Source of the DNA: Campylobacter porcelli
GTDB taxonomy: Bacteria; Campylobacterota; Campylobacteria; Campylobacterales; Campylobacteraceae
Reading direction: 5' to 3'
Length of the DNA: 64,000 nucleotides
NCBI RefSeq assembly: GCF_002139855.1
Contig: NZ_CP018789.1
Span: 1,054,001 to 1,118,000 of the forward strand
The notes beneath the pieces were generated by a model. It worked only from the letters and a program-made list of their open reading frames with translations. It was not told where the DNA came from and did no database searches. The translations under genes were made by a program, and so were the position numbers. Below, piece by piece: positions 19,278-28,712 of this stretch (positions are counted from its first letter, which is position 1; every line of letters starts with the position of its first letter).

Positions 19278-20342
19278 TTAGTTTTTATTCATACAATTAA
19301 GATTTTCGTAAGCCTCTAAAAGCCTTTTTACCATACTCTCTTCACCACATCTTAGCCATTTTCTTGGATCATAATACTTCTTATTTGGCTTATCGCTACC
19401 TTCAGGATTTCCAATTTGCCCTTGAAGATAACCATGATTTTTAGCCTCATACTCACGCACACCATCCCAAAAAGCCCACTGAGTATCAGTATCTATATTC
19501 ATCTTAATCACACCATAGCTTACTGCTGCTTTAATATCAGCAAGTTCACTACCGCTACCGCCATGAAATACGAAATTTACTGGCTTATTATCGTTTGTGT
19601 TAAATTTAGATTTAATATACTCTTGAGAGTTTTTTAATATTTCTGGTCTAAGCACCACATTACCTGGTTTATAAACTCCATGGACATTACCAAAGCTAGC
19701 TGCAATGCTAAATTTATCGCTAATTTCACCAAGGGTTTGATAAGCTAAAGCCACATCTTCTGGCTGAGTGTATAAAAGAGCGTTATCTACATTTGTATTA
19801 TCCACTCCATCTTCTTCGCCGCCAGTCACGCCAAGCTCAATCTCAAGAGCAATACCAAGATCACTTAGTGTTTTAAGATATTTTTGGCAAGTTGCGATAT
19901 TCTCCTCTAATGGCTCTTCGCTAAGATCTAGCATATGAGAGCTAAATAGAGGGATACCACAACTTTTTATATTTTCACGACTAGCATCTATAAGAGCGTC
20001 AATCCAAGGCAAGAGCTTTCTAGCGGCGTGATCTGTGTGTAAAACCACGGCAACACCATAAGATTTTGCTAGTAAATGGACTTGCTTGGCTCCAGCTATA
20101 GCACCTAAAACATCGCCATTAGGGCAAGTCTTACCAGCATAATAGCTCGCACCGCCATTGCTAAATTGGATAATAACAGGCGAATTTGCTATCTTAGCTG
20201 CTTCCATTACAGCATTTATAGAGTGGCTTCCTACGACATTAACCGCAGGAATAGCAAAGCCCTCACTCTTGGCATACTCATATAATTTGCTAAGATCATC
20301 GCCCCAGACTACACCAGGTTTTACGATATTTAATACTCCCAT
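19278..20342 (-). CDS. fbaA: Class II fructose-bisphosphate aldolase
   Basis: A 354-residue zinc enzyme of glycolysis/gluconeogenesis (FBP to DHAP and G3P). Motifs: VLHTDHAARKLLPWID (zinc His and catalytic Asp), ELGVTGGEEDGVDN, GNVHGVYKPG and FVFHGGSGS. It resembles the E. coli FbaA type. It lies 12 bases after peb4. In Campylobacter, which generally lacks phosphofructokinase, it would serve gluconeogenesis. Confidence 0.96.
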   Translation of the reverse strand: MGVLNIVKPGVVWGDDLSKLYEYAKSEGFAIPAVNVVGSHSINAVMEAAKIANSPVIIQFSNGGASYYAGKTCPNGDVLGAIAGAKQVHLLAKSYGVAVVLHTDHAARKLLPWIDALIDASRENIKSCGIPLFSSHMLDLSEEPLEENIATCQKYLKTLSDLGIALEIELGVTGGEEDGVDNTNVDNALLYTQPEDVALAYQTLGEISDKFSIAASFGNVHGVYKPGNVVLRPEILKNSQEYIKSKFNTNDNKPVNFVFHGGSGSELADIKAAVSYGVIKMNIDTDTQWAFWDGVREYEAKNHGYLQGQIGNPEGSDKPNKKYYDPRKWLRCGEESMVKRLLEAYENLNCMNKN

Positions 20343-20354
20343 ATCATACCCCTA

Positions 20355-21167
20355 TTATTTATATTCTACTTTTGCACCCTGTCTTAGCTTATCCATTTTT
20401 TCTTGCATTACGGTTTTAAATTGTTCGCTTCTTAGCTGCTCTTCGATATTGTTTTTAACCTTATCATAAGCTACTGTGGTTTTGGCTTTTGAGTCCTCTT
20501 TTAAGATTACATGATAGCCAAATTCGCTCTTAACTGGTTTTATAGTGATTGTTCCATTTTTTAAACCAAACGCGGCCTTGCTAAATGCTGGGACCATTCT
20601 TGATTCATCAAACCAGCCTAGCTCTCCGCCATTTGCAGCACTACCTCTATCTATCGATTTGGTTTTAGCTAATTCGCTAAATTTAGCTGTTAAAGCATCT
20701 CCTTTTAGCCCTTTTAATTGAGCGATTATATCCTCAGCTTCTTTTTGAGTCTCTACTAGGATATGTTTTGCTTTTGCTTGGGCTGGACTTACAAAGATTG
20801 TCTCTTTATTTTTTTCATAAAATGCCTTCACATCGGCATTTGATACTTTGATTTTTTTATACTCATTTTGCGTCCAAACATTTCTTAAGACATTATCTTG
20901 GCTAAATTTCAAAGCCTCTTGATACTCTTTTGTTTTATCAGTGCCATCCTTTTTAGCTTGTTCTAGGATTAATTCACCATTAATAGCCATTTCTAATAGC
21001 TGTTTTTTCATCTGTTCTGGAATTTTATCAAAATCAGCACCATGTGCACCAAGCAAAGGGGCTAAATCTTTATCACTAATCTCTTTGCCATTTACAGTAG
21101 CAAGTACCGCTGCATTTAAACTCACACTAGCTGCTAATATAGGAGCTAGAAATATACCTTTTTTCAT
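20355..21167 (-). CDS. peb4: Periplasmic peptidyl-prolyl isomerase PEB4/Cbf2-like (SurA-type parvulin)
   Basis: A 270-residue exported chaperone. Signal peptide at residues 1-20 (MKKGIFLAPILAASVSLNA), an N-terminal helical SurA-like domain (EQMKKQLLEMAINGELILEQA), a parvulin rotamase domain (AKHILVETQKEAEDIIAQL, GGELGWFDESRMVPAF, VKSEFGYHVI) and a short C-terminal helix. It helps outer-membrane protein folding. The order peb4-fba is as in C. jejuni. Confidence 0.95.
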   Translation of the reverse strand: MKKGIFLAPILAASVSLNAAVLATVNGKEISDKDLAPLLGAHGADFDKIPEQMKKQLLEMAINGELILEQAKKDGTDKTKEYQEALKFSQDNVLRNVWTQNEYKKIKVSNADVKAFYEKNKETIFVSPAQAKAKHILVETQKEAEDIIAQLKGLKGDALTAKFSELAKTKSIDRGSAANGGELGWFDESRMVPAFSKAAFGLKNGTITIKPVKSEFGYHVILKEDSKAKTTVAYDKVKNNIEEQLRSEQFKTVMQEKMDKLRQGAKVEYK

Positions 21168-21264
21168 CTATTTTCCTTCTGTTAAATTTTAAAGATAAGT
21201 TGGGTATTATACAATAAATTTAATTATATGTTATTGAATTTAGATTATATTTTTTATGTTTTGT

Positions 21265-21270
21265 TATAAT
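21265..21270 (+). promoter_or_regulatory. -10 element immediately before nth
   Basis: TTTTGTTATAAT matches the T-rich -16 plus TATAAT pattern of Campylobacter. The -10 ends only 6 bases before the ATG at 21277, so a transcript from it would be nearly leaderless. Confidence 0.5.
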
Positions 21271-21276
21271 TTAAAA

Positions 21277-21900
21277 ATGAGAAGTAAAAGAGATATAAAT
21301 GAAATTAAGGCTCTATTTTTAGAGCATTTTAATGGTGCTAAGACGGAGCTACATTTTAATAATTTGTATGAGCTTTTAGTAGCTGTAATGCTATCAGCAC
21401 AATGTACTGATAAGAGAGTAAATTTGATAACTCCAGCACTTTTTAAAGAGTATCCAGATATTAGCTCCTTAGCAAAGGCTAATCTATCAAGCTTAAAGCT
21501 ACTTATAAATAGCTGTAGCTTTTTTAATAATAAAGCTGAGAATTTAATCAAGATGGCAAATTCAGTTATAAATGATTTTAATGGCGAAATTCCACTTGAT
21601 GAAAAGAGCTTAGTAAAGCTTGCAGGCGTAGGGCAAAAGACCGCTCATGTGGTATTAATAGAGTATCAAAACGCAAATTTAATGGCGGTTGATACTCATG
21701 TATTTCGGGTATCTCACAGACTTGGACTAAGTAGTGCTAAAACTCCACAAGCTACAGAAATAGACCTAGTAAAAGCATTTAAAACCAATCTAAACACACT
21801 CCACCAAGCCATGGTATTACATGGTCGCTACACATGTAAGGCTATAAAGCCAAATTGCGATGGGTGCTTTTTAAAAGAGCTTTGTAAAGCTAAGATATAA
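21277..21900 (+). CDS. nth: Endonuclease III
   Basis: About 207 residues from the ATG at 21277. It is a base-excision DNA glycosylase/AP lyase for oxidised pyrimidines. Motifs: ELLVAVMLSAQCTDKRVN, the helix-hairpin-helix with catalytic Lys (LAGVGQKTAHVV), VDTHVFRVSHRLGL with the catalytic Asp, and a C-terminal 4Fe-4S cluster (CKAIKPNCDGCFLKELC). An earlier in-frame ATG (21256) adds MFCYNLK, but it overlaps the -10 element and has no homology. The end overlaps the Maf gene's stop on the other strand (convergent). Confidence 0.95.
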   Translation: MRSKRDINEIKALFLEHFNGAKTELHFNNLYELLVAVMLSAQCTDKRVNLITPALFKEYPDISSLAKANLSSLKLLINSCSFFNNKAENLIKMANSVINDFNGEIPLDEKSLVKLAGVGQKTAHVVLIEYQNANLMAVDTHVFRVSHRLGLSSAKTPQATEIDLVKAFKTNLNTLHQAMVLHGRYTCKAIKPNCDGCFLKELCKAKI

Positions 21901-23908
21901 GCTCCTCATTCCAAGCTTTGAGCGATTCTGTCATCGCATCTCTTGTAGCTTCCATCATACCAGCTAGACTGAAAAAATAGTATCCGTGCTGCTTGACATA
22001 CTCAAAAATTTTCTTATCTTTATCATTTTTAGTTCTCTCAGGACGCACCATCAACTCGCCAAATTCCATCTCTTGGTGTAAGCAAAAGTTATTTGTCACA
22101 TGATAGTATGCCCCATCAAATATCTCATCACTTTTTAAATTATGCTTAAACCTATCAATTCTCTCTTTTAACTCATAAAATTTAGGATAATGCGGCTCCT
22201 TACCACGACTAATCTCTCTATTTGCATTCTCTACAGCTTTACTAATCTTTTTAAATAGCTCTTCGCAAAGCTTTTGCTTTTCTATACCGTATTTGATAAA
22301 GCTCTCTACTAGCTCTTTTTGCGATTTTACCTTAGATTTGGCTACTTCTATGCCAACTGGCTTAGGTCTTATAACGCTTTTTGTGGTATTTTCAGCTAAA
22401 ATTTCATCTACTAGCTCACTAAATGGCTTTTCGATCATTCCGTGAATTCTAGCTCCACCTTCAGTGGCGTTATAGACTTTGAATTTATAATCATAATGAG
22501 CTGGCTCCATCATCGACTCAAAATACCCACGGAAAAAATTCCACACATCAGTGCTTTTAACCTCGCCAACTCCGCCATATGCGATAGCCGTTTGCGGTCT
22601 TTGCCTAGCATTTGGATTTATCGTTATAGTTCCATCTTCTTTTATATAGTTTTCAAACATATTCCCCTTAGCGTGGCTAGAGCCATCTTTAGCAAAGGCA
22701 AGGTCTTGCCCTATAAATATAATTCTTTCGCACTTAAGCCTAAGAGCCATATCAAAAGCAAAGTGTGCTGAGCTAGGTCCTTTACACATAAATGGAACAT
22801 CATCTTTTAAAAGAAATTCAAATCTAATTGGCCTATGGGCGTAGGTGCGATTTCTACCTTCTAAATTTTTGCTAGTTTGTGGGTGGGTTAGAGATGCTGC
22901 CATAAATATTATATCATCATCAAATTGGCTTGGCTGACTTTGGAAAAATTCGCTAGTCTTCTCAACTCTCTCCATCGTAGTTACGAAATCAGGCTTTATC
23001 CCATTTAATTTTAACACATGATAAGAGGCATCTGGGATAAGGATTAATGCGTGTGGAGCTACCTTTCTTAAAAGCTCAATTTGCTTATTTAGACTAGGTC
23101 CAGTTGAAGCTATAATGGCGGTTTTATTTTTATGAATATTTAGATCAATTATATCTTGTAGTTGCAAACTACTATGGACATTAGGCATATTGTATATAAC
23201 ATGCTTAATCCCAAGTAGATTATCATAAGCGTCATTGCCAGCATTTAGAATAATTTTAGACGATAATTCTATAATTTTTTGATTTATTCTTTTGGCTATA
23301 TCGCCATAATTTTTCGCATAGTAATCGCTATATATGTGAAAATCATAATTTCTAATATTAGCTATCACTGCTTCATAATTACAAATAAGCTCTATTTGCC
23401 CATCTCTAAAGTAGCTTGGATGGACTATTATAAATCTTTCGTGGAAAATATCAGCACCAAAATCACATAGATTAAATGCAATATATATAATCTCAATCTC
23501 TGGCTCAAATACTATAATCTTCTCGTGAGTTTGATTTTGTAATAATTTAGTATAAAAATTACCATTGCCAAGACCAAAGAAAAATAGCGAAGGATATAGT
23601 GCGTATTTATCTTTAAATTCATCTAGCATTGACTTTGTATGCTCAGCTGGAGAGTGGGCGTAGATAGGCTCTTTAAGCTCTGTATTTATGATATTTATAT
23701 CCAAATTTGTCTTACCTGCAAAGACATCAAATTTGCTATTGGTTTGCAAATTATAAATAGCCTTAGCTAATCTAAAATTTATAGCACTTAAAGCTACAAT
23801 ATTTTTCATAAAATTTGATGGAGCTCCTTCAGTTTTAAATTTTGCCTCAAGCTCCTTTTGAAACTCCCTAAATTCCGCCGCTTCAATATCTTTATCATAA
23901 TCTTGCAT
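21890..23908 (-). CDS. Motility accessory factor (Maf) family protein, DUF115 domain
   Basis: A 672-residue protein of the flagellin-linked Maf family (six-hydroxymethylpterin-kinase-like / DUF115 core). Visible family stretches are SLFFFGLGNGNFYTKLLQ, AIIASTGPSLNKQIELLRK (the DUF115 core), FVTTMERVEKTSEFF, KCERIIFIGQDLAFAKDGSSH and GGARIHGMIEKPFSEL. Maf proteins are thought to transfer nonulosonic acids (pseudaminic or legionaminic) to flagellin. That fits legB/legC and flagellin elsewhere in the window. No homopolymeric tract is seen inside. Confidence 0.92.
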   Translation of the reverse strand: MQDYDKDIEAAEFREFQKELEAKFKTEGAPSNFMKNIVALSAINFRLAKAIYNLQTNSKFDVFAGKTNLDINIINTELKEPIYAHSPAEHTKSMLDEFKDKYALYPSLFFFGLGNGNFYTKLLQNQTHEKIIVFEPEIEIIYIAFNLCDFGADIFHERFIIVHPSYFRDGQIELICNYEAVIANIRNYDFHIYSDYYAKNYGDIAKRINQKIIELSSKIILNAGNDAYDNLLGIKHVIYNMPNVHSSLQLQDIIDLNIHKNKTAIIASTGPSLNKQIELLRKVAPHALILIPDASYHVLKLNGIKPDFVTTMERVEKTSEFFQSQPSQFDDDIIFMAASLTHPQTSKNLEGRNRTYAHRPIRFEFLLKDDVPFMCKGPSSAHFAFDMALRLKCERIIFIGQDLAFAKDGSSHAKGNMFENYIKEDGTITINPNARQRPQTAIAYGGVGEVKSTDVWNFFRGYFESMMEPAHYDYKFKVYNATEGGARIHGMIEKPFSELVDEILAENTTKSVIRPKPVGIEVAKSKVKSQKELVESFIKYGIEKQKLCEELFKKISKAVENANREISRGKEPHYPKFYELKERIDRFKHNLKSDEIFDGAYYHVTNNFCLHQEMEFGELMVRPERTKNDKDKKIFEYVKQHGYYFFSLAGMMEATRDAMTESLKAWNEELIS

Positions 23909-24000
23909 TATATATCCTTTATGCTTTTTACTATTATACTAAATTTTATCTTAAGTATTACAACTATTTTAATTTAAGAAAAGTCAAATTTAAAAAGTTA

Positions 24001-24024
24001 TTCACGGCTTTTTCACGCCGTGAA
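24001..24024 (-). terminator. Terminator hairpin downstream of dnaB
   Basis: TTCACGGC (24001-24008) and GCCGTGAA (24017-24024) form an 8-bp GC-containing stem. On the minus strand it is followed by TAACTTTTTAAA. It lies about 115 bases beyond the dnaB stop. Confidence 0.6.
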
Positions 24025-24139
24025 AATATGGTTAAAATACCTTAAATTCGCACTTTAAGCTTAAAAAATAAGAAATTTAATTTATATTATTTTAAGCATA
24101 TTTATGAATTTATATAAATATGTGAATAAACCAATTAAT

Positions 24140-25537
24140 CTATCCTTCAAATGTTGATATTTCCACTGGATGATTGTGTGATTTTTCTACAAAGCGAGTA
24201 TATGAAGATTGAAATACTAATTCTATAGTGCCAGTAGGTCCATTTCTATTTTTACCAATTATTATCTCTGCACTCTCTTCAGTTTTATTTCTGCTAAATT
24301 GCGGTTTATACTCCTTGCCTTCTAGCTTTGCTTTTTGCTCTTTTTCACGCTCTTCTTGCTCTAAATAGACATCATTTCTATAGACAAAAAGTATCGTATC
24401 AGCGTCTTGCTCGATTGCTCCAGACTCCCTTAAATCGCTTAGCATCGGTCGTTTATTAGCTCTTGATTCTAAGCTTCTATTAAGCTGTGAAAGTGCCACA
24501 ACAGGCAAATTTAACTCCCTAGCTAATAGCTTTAATCCGCGTGAAATTTCTGCAATTTGCAAATGGCGATCACTATAGGCCGATGAGTTGGTCATTAACC
24601 CAATATAATCAATCACGCATAATTTAATCTCTGGATGAGCGCTTTTTAGCTTTCTCATTTGAGTTCTGACTTGATGTATTGTAGCGTTGCCGCTATCATA
24701 GACAAATAGCTTTTTTTGGCTCATCATTTCACAAGCGTTATTGAGCTTTTCTATCTCATCATTATCCATATCAGAAGTCATGATATTTTGTAAATTTACT
24801 GATGTTTTCGCACTTAGCATCCTTAGCATTAATTGAGTAGCTGGCATCTCTAAAGAGAAAAATACAACACCTAAATTTTGATCTAATACCTTTTGGACTA
24901 CATTTAGCACAAATGCCGTTTTCCCCATACCAGGACGAGCTGCGATAACTATAAGGTCTCCATTTTTAAACCCTTTTGTCTTCTCATTTAATCCTCTAAA
25001 TCCAGTATCAATCCCCACTACTTCGTGATCTTTGGCTAGTTTTTGCTTACTTAACTCAGTGATTAACTCAGCAATAATCTCTTTAGCATTTTTAATAACC
25101 CCATTACCAGCTCCATCTACAAGTGAGTATATCTCGCTGCTAATCTCATCTACCATATCCCTTCCAGGCTTATTCTCGCTCACCTTAGCAGGGATTTGGT
25201 TTGCTACTTTGACAAGGGCTCTTTTAATAGCAAATTCTCTAAGCTCTGTGGCATATTTTTTAATATCCAAGATTGAATTTGTAGTTAAAACGGCATTAAA
25301 AATCTCTTCATCAAATTTAGCCCCCAAATGCTTTTTGACAAAAGCCATATCCACTGGGTCATCGCTGTTTAAACAGCTTTGCATAGCTGCAAATATATCC
25401 TCATGCCCTTTAAGATAGAAATCTTTTGGGGTGATGATATCATAAATTTCTCCTAGATTATCTTGCTCAAATAAGATCGCACTTAATATTGAGCGTTCCA
25501 TATCTAGATCATATAAATTTGAGCTTACATTATCCAT
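24140..25537 (-). CDS. dnaB: Replicative DNA helicase DnaB
   Basis: A 465-residue hexameric helicase of the replication fork. An N-terminal DnaB domain ([15 protein letters not shown]), then the RecA-like core with P-loop [11 protein letters not shown] (near residue 204), [29 protein letters not shown] and a C-terminal [11 protein letters not shown] motif. The start overlaps the ispG stop by 8 bases. Confidence 0.97.
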   Translation of the reverse strand: MDNVSSNLYDLDMERSILSAILFEQDNLGEIYDIITPKDFYLKGHEDIFAAMQSCLNSDDPVDMAFVKKHLGAKFDEEIFNAVLTTNSILDIKKYATELREFAIKRALVKVANQIPAKVSENKPGRDMVDEISSEIYSLVDGAGNGVIKNAKEIIAELITELSKQKLAKDHEVVGIDTGFRGLNEKTKGFKNGDLIVIAARPGMGKTAFVLNVVQKVLDQNLGVVFFSLEMPATQLMLRMLSAKTSVNLQNIMTSDMDNDEIEKLNNACEMMSQKKLFVYDSGNATIHQVRTQMRKLKSAHPEIKLCVIDYIGLMTNSSAYSDRHLQIAEISRGLKLLARELNLPVVALSQLNRSLESRANKRPMLSDLRESGAIEQDADTILFVYRNDVYLEQEEREKEQKAKLEGKEYKPQFSRNKTEESAEIIIGKNRNGPTGTIELVFQSSYTRFVEKSHNHPVEISTFEG

Positions 25538-26591
25538 TTCTAACCTTTAGCTCATCATCTATCTCTTGTAAAAATCTATCTACTAATTGCGACTCAGGCA
25601 ATCTAGCCACCACCTCTCCATGACGCATTATCAGCCCATTTCCCTTACCAAAAGCAATAGCCACATCAGCCCCCTTAGCCTCTCCAATGGCATTTACTAT
25701 GCAGCCCATCACGCTTATATTTAGCGGTGCTGTTATGTGGGCAGTTTTTTCTTCTACTATCTTTATAGCACTTACTAAATCACTTTGGAGCCTACCGCAA
25801 GTAGGACATGAGATGATATTTAATCCGCTTCTTTGAACTCCGCTATCTTGGAGTATCGCCTTAGCTACTTTTATCTCCTCTTCAAGCTCTCCAGTAATGC
25901 TAACTCTCATAGTATCGCCAATCCCCTCCATCAAAAGCCCACCAAGTGCGATGGCTGATTTTATCGTAGCGTGAAATACCGTCCCAGCCTCAGTAACCCC
26001 TAGATGAAATGGATAATCCACCATAGGACGAAGGCTTCTATAAGCTGCCATTGTATTTGCCGTATCGCTACTTTTTAGGCTCACAGCAATATCTCTAAAG
26101 TCAAAATCCTCTAAAAGCTTAATATTATACAAAGCACTTTGCACCATCGCCTCAACGCTTCTACCATATTTTTGCTCAAACTGCTCTTCTAAGCTACCGC
26201 TATTTACGCCAATTCTTATTGGTAGATTTCGCTCTTTACAAGCATTTACGACTTTTTTTATCTTCTCTTTGCCACCGATATTACCAGGATTTATCCTAAT
26301 AGCATCTACAAATTCAGCCACAGCTAAGGCGTATAAGTGGTTAAAATGAATATCAGCCACGATTGGCAATGGGCTAGATTTTTTAACCTCTCTAAGACCT
26401 TCAATATCATCTTTATTAAACACAGCACACCTCACTATATCGCACCCAGCAAAATATAGTCTATTGATCTGTTCTAAGGTCTCTTTGACATCTCTTGTTT
26501 TAGAAAATGTCATTGACTGCACGCTTATTGGTGCGTTACCACCTATTTTTACGCTACCTACTTGAATTTGTCTTGTTTTATATCTTTCCAT
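25530..26591 (-). CDS. ispG: (E)-4-hydroxy-3-methylbut-2-enyl-diphosphate synthase IspG
   Basis: A 353-residue 4Fe-4S enzyme of the MEP isoprenoid pathway. N-terminal TIM barrel ([41 protein letters not shown]) and C-terminal cluster domain with [12 protein letters not shown] (near 262) and [16 protein letters not shown] (near 297). Length and motifs are standard. Overlaps dnaB by 8 bases. Confidence 0.97.
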   Translation of the reverse strand: MERYKTRQIQVGSVKIGGNAPISVQSMTFSKTRDVKETLEQINRLYFAGCDIVRCAVFNKDDIEGLREVKKSSPLPIVADIHFNHLYALAVAEFVDAIRINPGNIGGKEKIKKVVNACKERNLPIRIGVNSGSLEEQFEQKYGRSVEAMVQSALYNIKLLEDFDFRDIAVSLKSSDTANTMAAYRSLRPMVDYPFHLGVTEAGTVFHATIKSAIALGGLLMEGIGDTMRVSITGELEEEIKVAKAILQDSGVQRSGLNIISCPTCGRLQSDLVSAIKIVEEKTAHITAPLNISVMGCIVNAIGEAKGADVAIAFGKGNGLIMRHGEVVARLPESQLVDRFLQEIDDELKVRNG

Positions 26592-26701
26592 TGTATCTAC
26601 TCAAATTAATTTCAAATCAGTAAGTCTAGCTAAAATTTGATAAAAATATTGTAAAAGTTAATAAATAAAGTAGTTTTAAAGTTGGATTTAAAATTTTTAA
26701 A

Positions 26702-26707
26702 TATAAT
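26702..26707 (+). promoter_or_regulatory. Promoter (-10) of the LTA-synthase-like gene
   Basis: TATAAT after an A/T-rich stretch, 43 bases before the ATG at 26750; an AAGG ribosome site (26740-26743) lies between. Confidence 0.5.
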
Positions 26708-26749
26708 TTATCAGTTTCATTGTAATTTTTCTAAATTCAAGGTAAAAAT

Positions 26750-28687
26750 ATGCGAAAAATTTTAACCCAAATTCTTATATTCACAGCCTTATATATGATG
26801 GTTTTTGCCATTATGAGAGCAGTTATGCTAAGTAGCATAATAGTGCCAAATAATAGCAATTGGGGGGGGGTATTTCTATATGGGCTTGGGCATGATATAC
26901 GGACATTTAGTGCGATATTTTTACCTCTTTTTTTATGTGGATTTCTTAGTTATTTTAGTGGGTTTATCAAATTAAATTTATCCAAAGCTTATCAAATTTT
27001 ATCTAGCATTTATCTAGCCATTATCTCATTTATCGTAGCTATTTTTGCATTTATCAACTTCTACTATTATCAAATTTATCAAAACAAGATTGATATATTT
27101 ATATTTGGGCTTAAAGATGATGATACGACTGCTTTATTATCTATTATTTGGAGTGATTATCCAGTGATTTTAATCCTAATCTTAGCGTTAATTTTTACTA
27201 TTTTTTGCGTATGGATAAATGCTAAAATTTTAAAAATTAAATTTAAAAAAACCAATCAACCGCTTTGGGTATTAATAATTTGTAATCTTATCTTGCTTTA
27301 TATTTATGCCATCGCACTTCGTGGGCACCCTACCTACAACGCGCTTAGAGCTTCCACATATCAATTTAGCTCTTTTAAACCATTTAATGAGATCTCTACT
27401 AATCCCATTATGGCACTATCTTGGGCGATTAAAGAGTATAAAAATCAAGCCCACTTCCCACCTGTAAAAATGAGTAGAATTAAAGAGCTTGAAGAGATTT
27501 TATTTCCGATATTTAGCACAACATCACCAAACGCAAATCACGCCAAAACCCACATACATTTTAATCTTATGGAGAGCTTTGGGCTTGGATTATTACAAGA
27601 AGATGAGCGATTAGAAAAGGAGCTTTTAGGCTCACTATATAGCCATTTTCAAAGCGATTTTGTATTTAGGCGTTTTTTACCATCAACTAGTGGGACTATA
27701 GATAGCTTAAATCGCATACTATTTCAAAGTCCTATAATCAACCTTACAAGTAGCAAATTTCAAAAGACAAAGCTACCATTTACCGCCATTGATACATATA
27801 AAAAAGCTGGTTATAAGGTGGTATTTGCTTATGCTGGAAATGCTGCTTGGTATAATATCAACTACTTCTTAAAAGCTCAAGGCGTAGATGAGATAATAGA
27901 TGAGACTATACTTATAAGCCAATATCCAAATGCCAAATTATCAAAGCACCCATATGGGATAAAAGATGAGTATATGTATAATAAAATATTTGAGATATTT
28001 AATAACGCCACAACACCAACAATAGTCATCTCACTAGGGATATCAAACCATCCGCCATACTTACATAAGGGGCAAAATGAGCTAAATTTAGATCTAAATA
28101 ACTCTGAGATTAATCGCTATGCTACTGATTATAAGGCACTATTAAATGCCTATAGCTACGCTAATAACTCTTTTGGAAAGTATATAAATAGAGTTAAAAA
28201 TAGTAAATTTAAAGATAATATAATAATAGCAGCCACCGGCGACCACCCTAATAGAGAGTATAAATTTGATTATAAAACTGAGATAGCTTTTGGGCATAGT
28301 GTGCCGTTTTATCTATATATTCCACAAAATTTACAACACAATATCTACTACGATAAATATAGAATTGGCTCACACAAAGATATATTTCCAACCCTATACA
28401 ACCTTAGCTTAAATAAGACTAAATACCTAAGTATGGGTGGTAAAAATATGCTATCTAAGCCAAGTGATGATAGATTAGAATTTGCTATGCATATAAATGT
28501 ATGGGCTAATAAAGATGGAATATACCCAAACTCAAGCCCCAATGGGTATAAATTTCAAAATTATACAACATTAAAAAATAGTGATGAAGTATTTAATTTA
28601 AGCGATGATAAGGCTGAATTTCATAAACTTTATGAAGAGTTTAGCTACAGTGTATTAGCTCTAAGGCTTGGATTATCTGTAGAGTAA
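26750..28687 (+). CDS. LTA-synthase-like / sulfatase-family membrane phosphotransferase, probably phase variable
   Basis: A 645-residue inner-membrane protein. About five transmembrane helices (residues 5-190) are followed by a large periplasmic sulfatase/alkaline-phosphatase-fold domain: HIHFNLMESFGLGLL (metal and catalytic region), STSGTIDSLNRILFQ, VVFAYAGNAAWYN, TIVISLGISNHPPYL, IIAATGDHPNREYK. Relatives transfer glycerol-phosphate or phosphoethanolamine to surface glycans; the acceptor here is unknown. A G9 tract at 26872-26880 sits in codons about 41-44; as given the frame is open (ON). A terminator hairpin follows the stop. Confidence 0.85.
   Translation: MRKILTQILIFTALYMMVFAIMRAVMLSSIIVPNNSNWGGVFLYGLGHDIRTFSAIFLPLFLCGFLSYFSGFIKLNLSKAYQILSSIYLAIISFIVAIFAFINFYYYQIYQNKIDIFIFGLKDDDTTALLSIIWSDYPVILILILALIFTIFCVWINAKILKIKFKKTNQPLWVLIICNLILLYIYAIALRGHPTYNALRASTYQFSSFKPFNEISTNPIMALSWAIKEYKNQAHFPPVKMSRIKELEEILFPIFSTTSPNANHAKTHIHFNLMESFGLGLLQEDERLEKELLGSLYSHFQSDFVFRRFLPSTSGTIDSLNRILFQSPIINLTSSKFQKTKLPFTAIDTYKKAGYKVVFAYAGNAAWYNINYFLKAQGVDEIIDETILISQYPNAKLSKHPYGIKDEYMYNKIFEIFNNATTPTIVISLGISNHPPYLHKGQNELNLDLNNSEINRYATDYKALLNAYSYANNSFGKYINRVKNSKFKDNIIIAATGDHPNREYKFDYKTEIAFGHSVPFYLYIPQNLQHNIYYDKYRIGSHKDIFPTLYNLSLNKTKYLSMGGKNMLSKPSDDRLEFAMHINVWANKDGIYPNSSPNGYKFQNYTTLKNSDEVFNLSDDKAEFHKLYEEFSYSVLALRLGLSVE
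26872..26880 (+). repeat. G9 homopolymeric tract in the coding sequence
   Basis: Nine G residues encode part of W-G-G-V near residue 42. Tracts of this length in Campylobacter slip during replication; a change of one base would truncate the protein before its second membrane helix. Confidence 0.9.
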
Positions 28688-28708
28688 AGTCCGCTAAAAG
28701 CGGACTTT
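28686..28708. terminator. Bidirectional terminator between two convergent genes
   Basis: AAAGTCCGCT (28686-28695) and AGCGGACTTT (28699-28708) form a perfect 10-bp stem with loop AAA, flanked by A on one side and T on the other. It overlaps the LTA-like stop codon and lies just before the acnB stop at 28713, so it can serve both. Confidence 0.85.
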
Positions 28709-28712
28709 GTGA

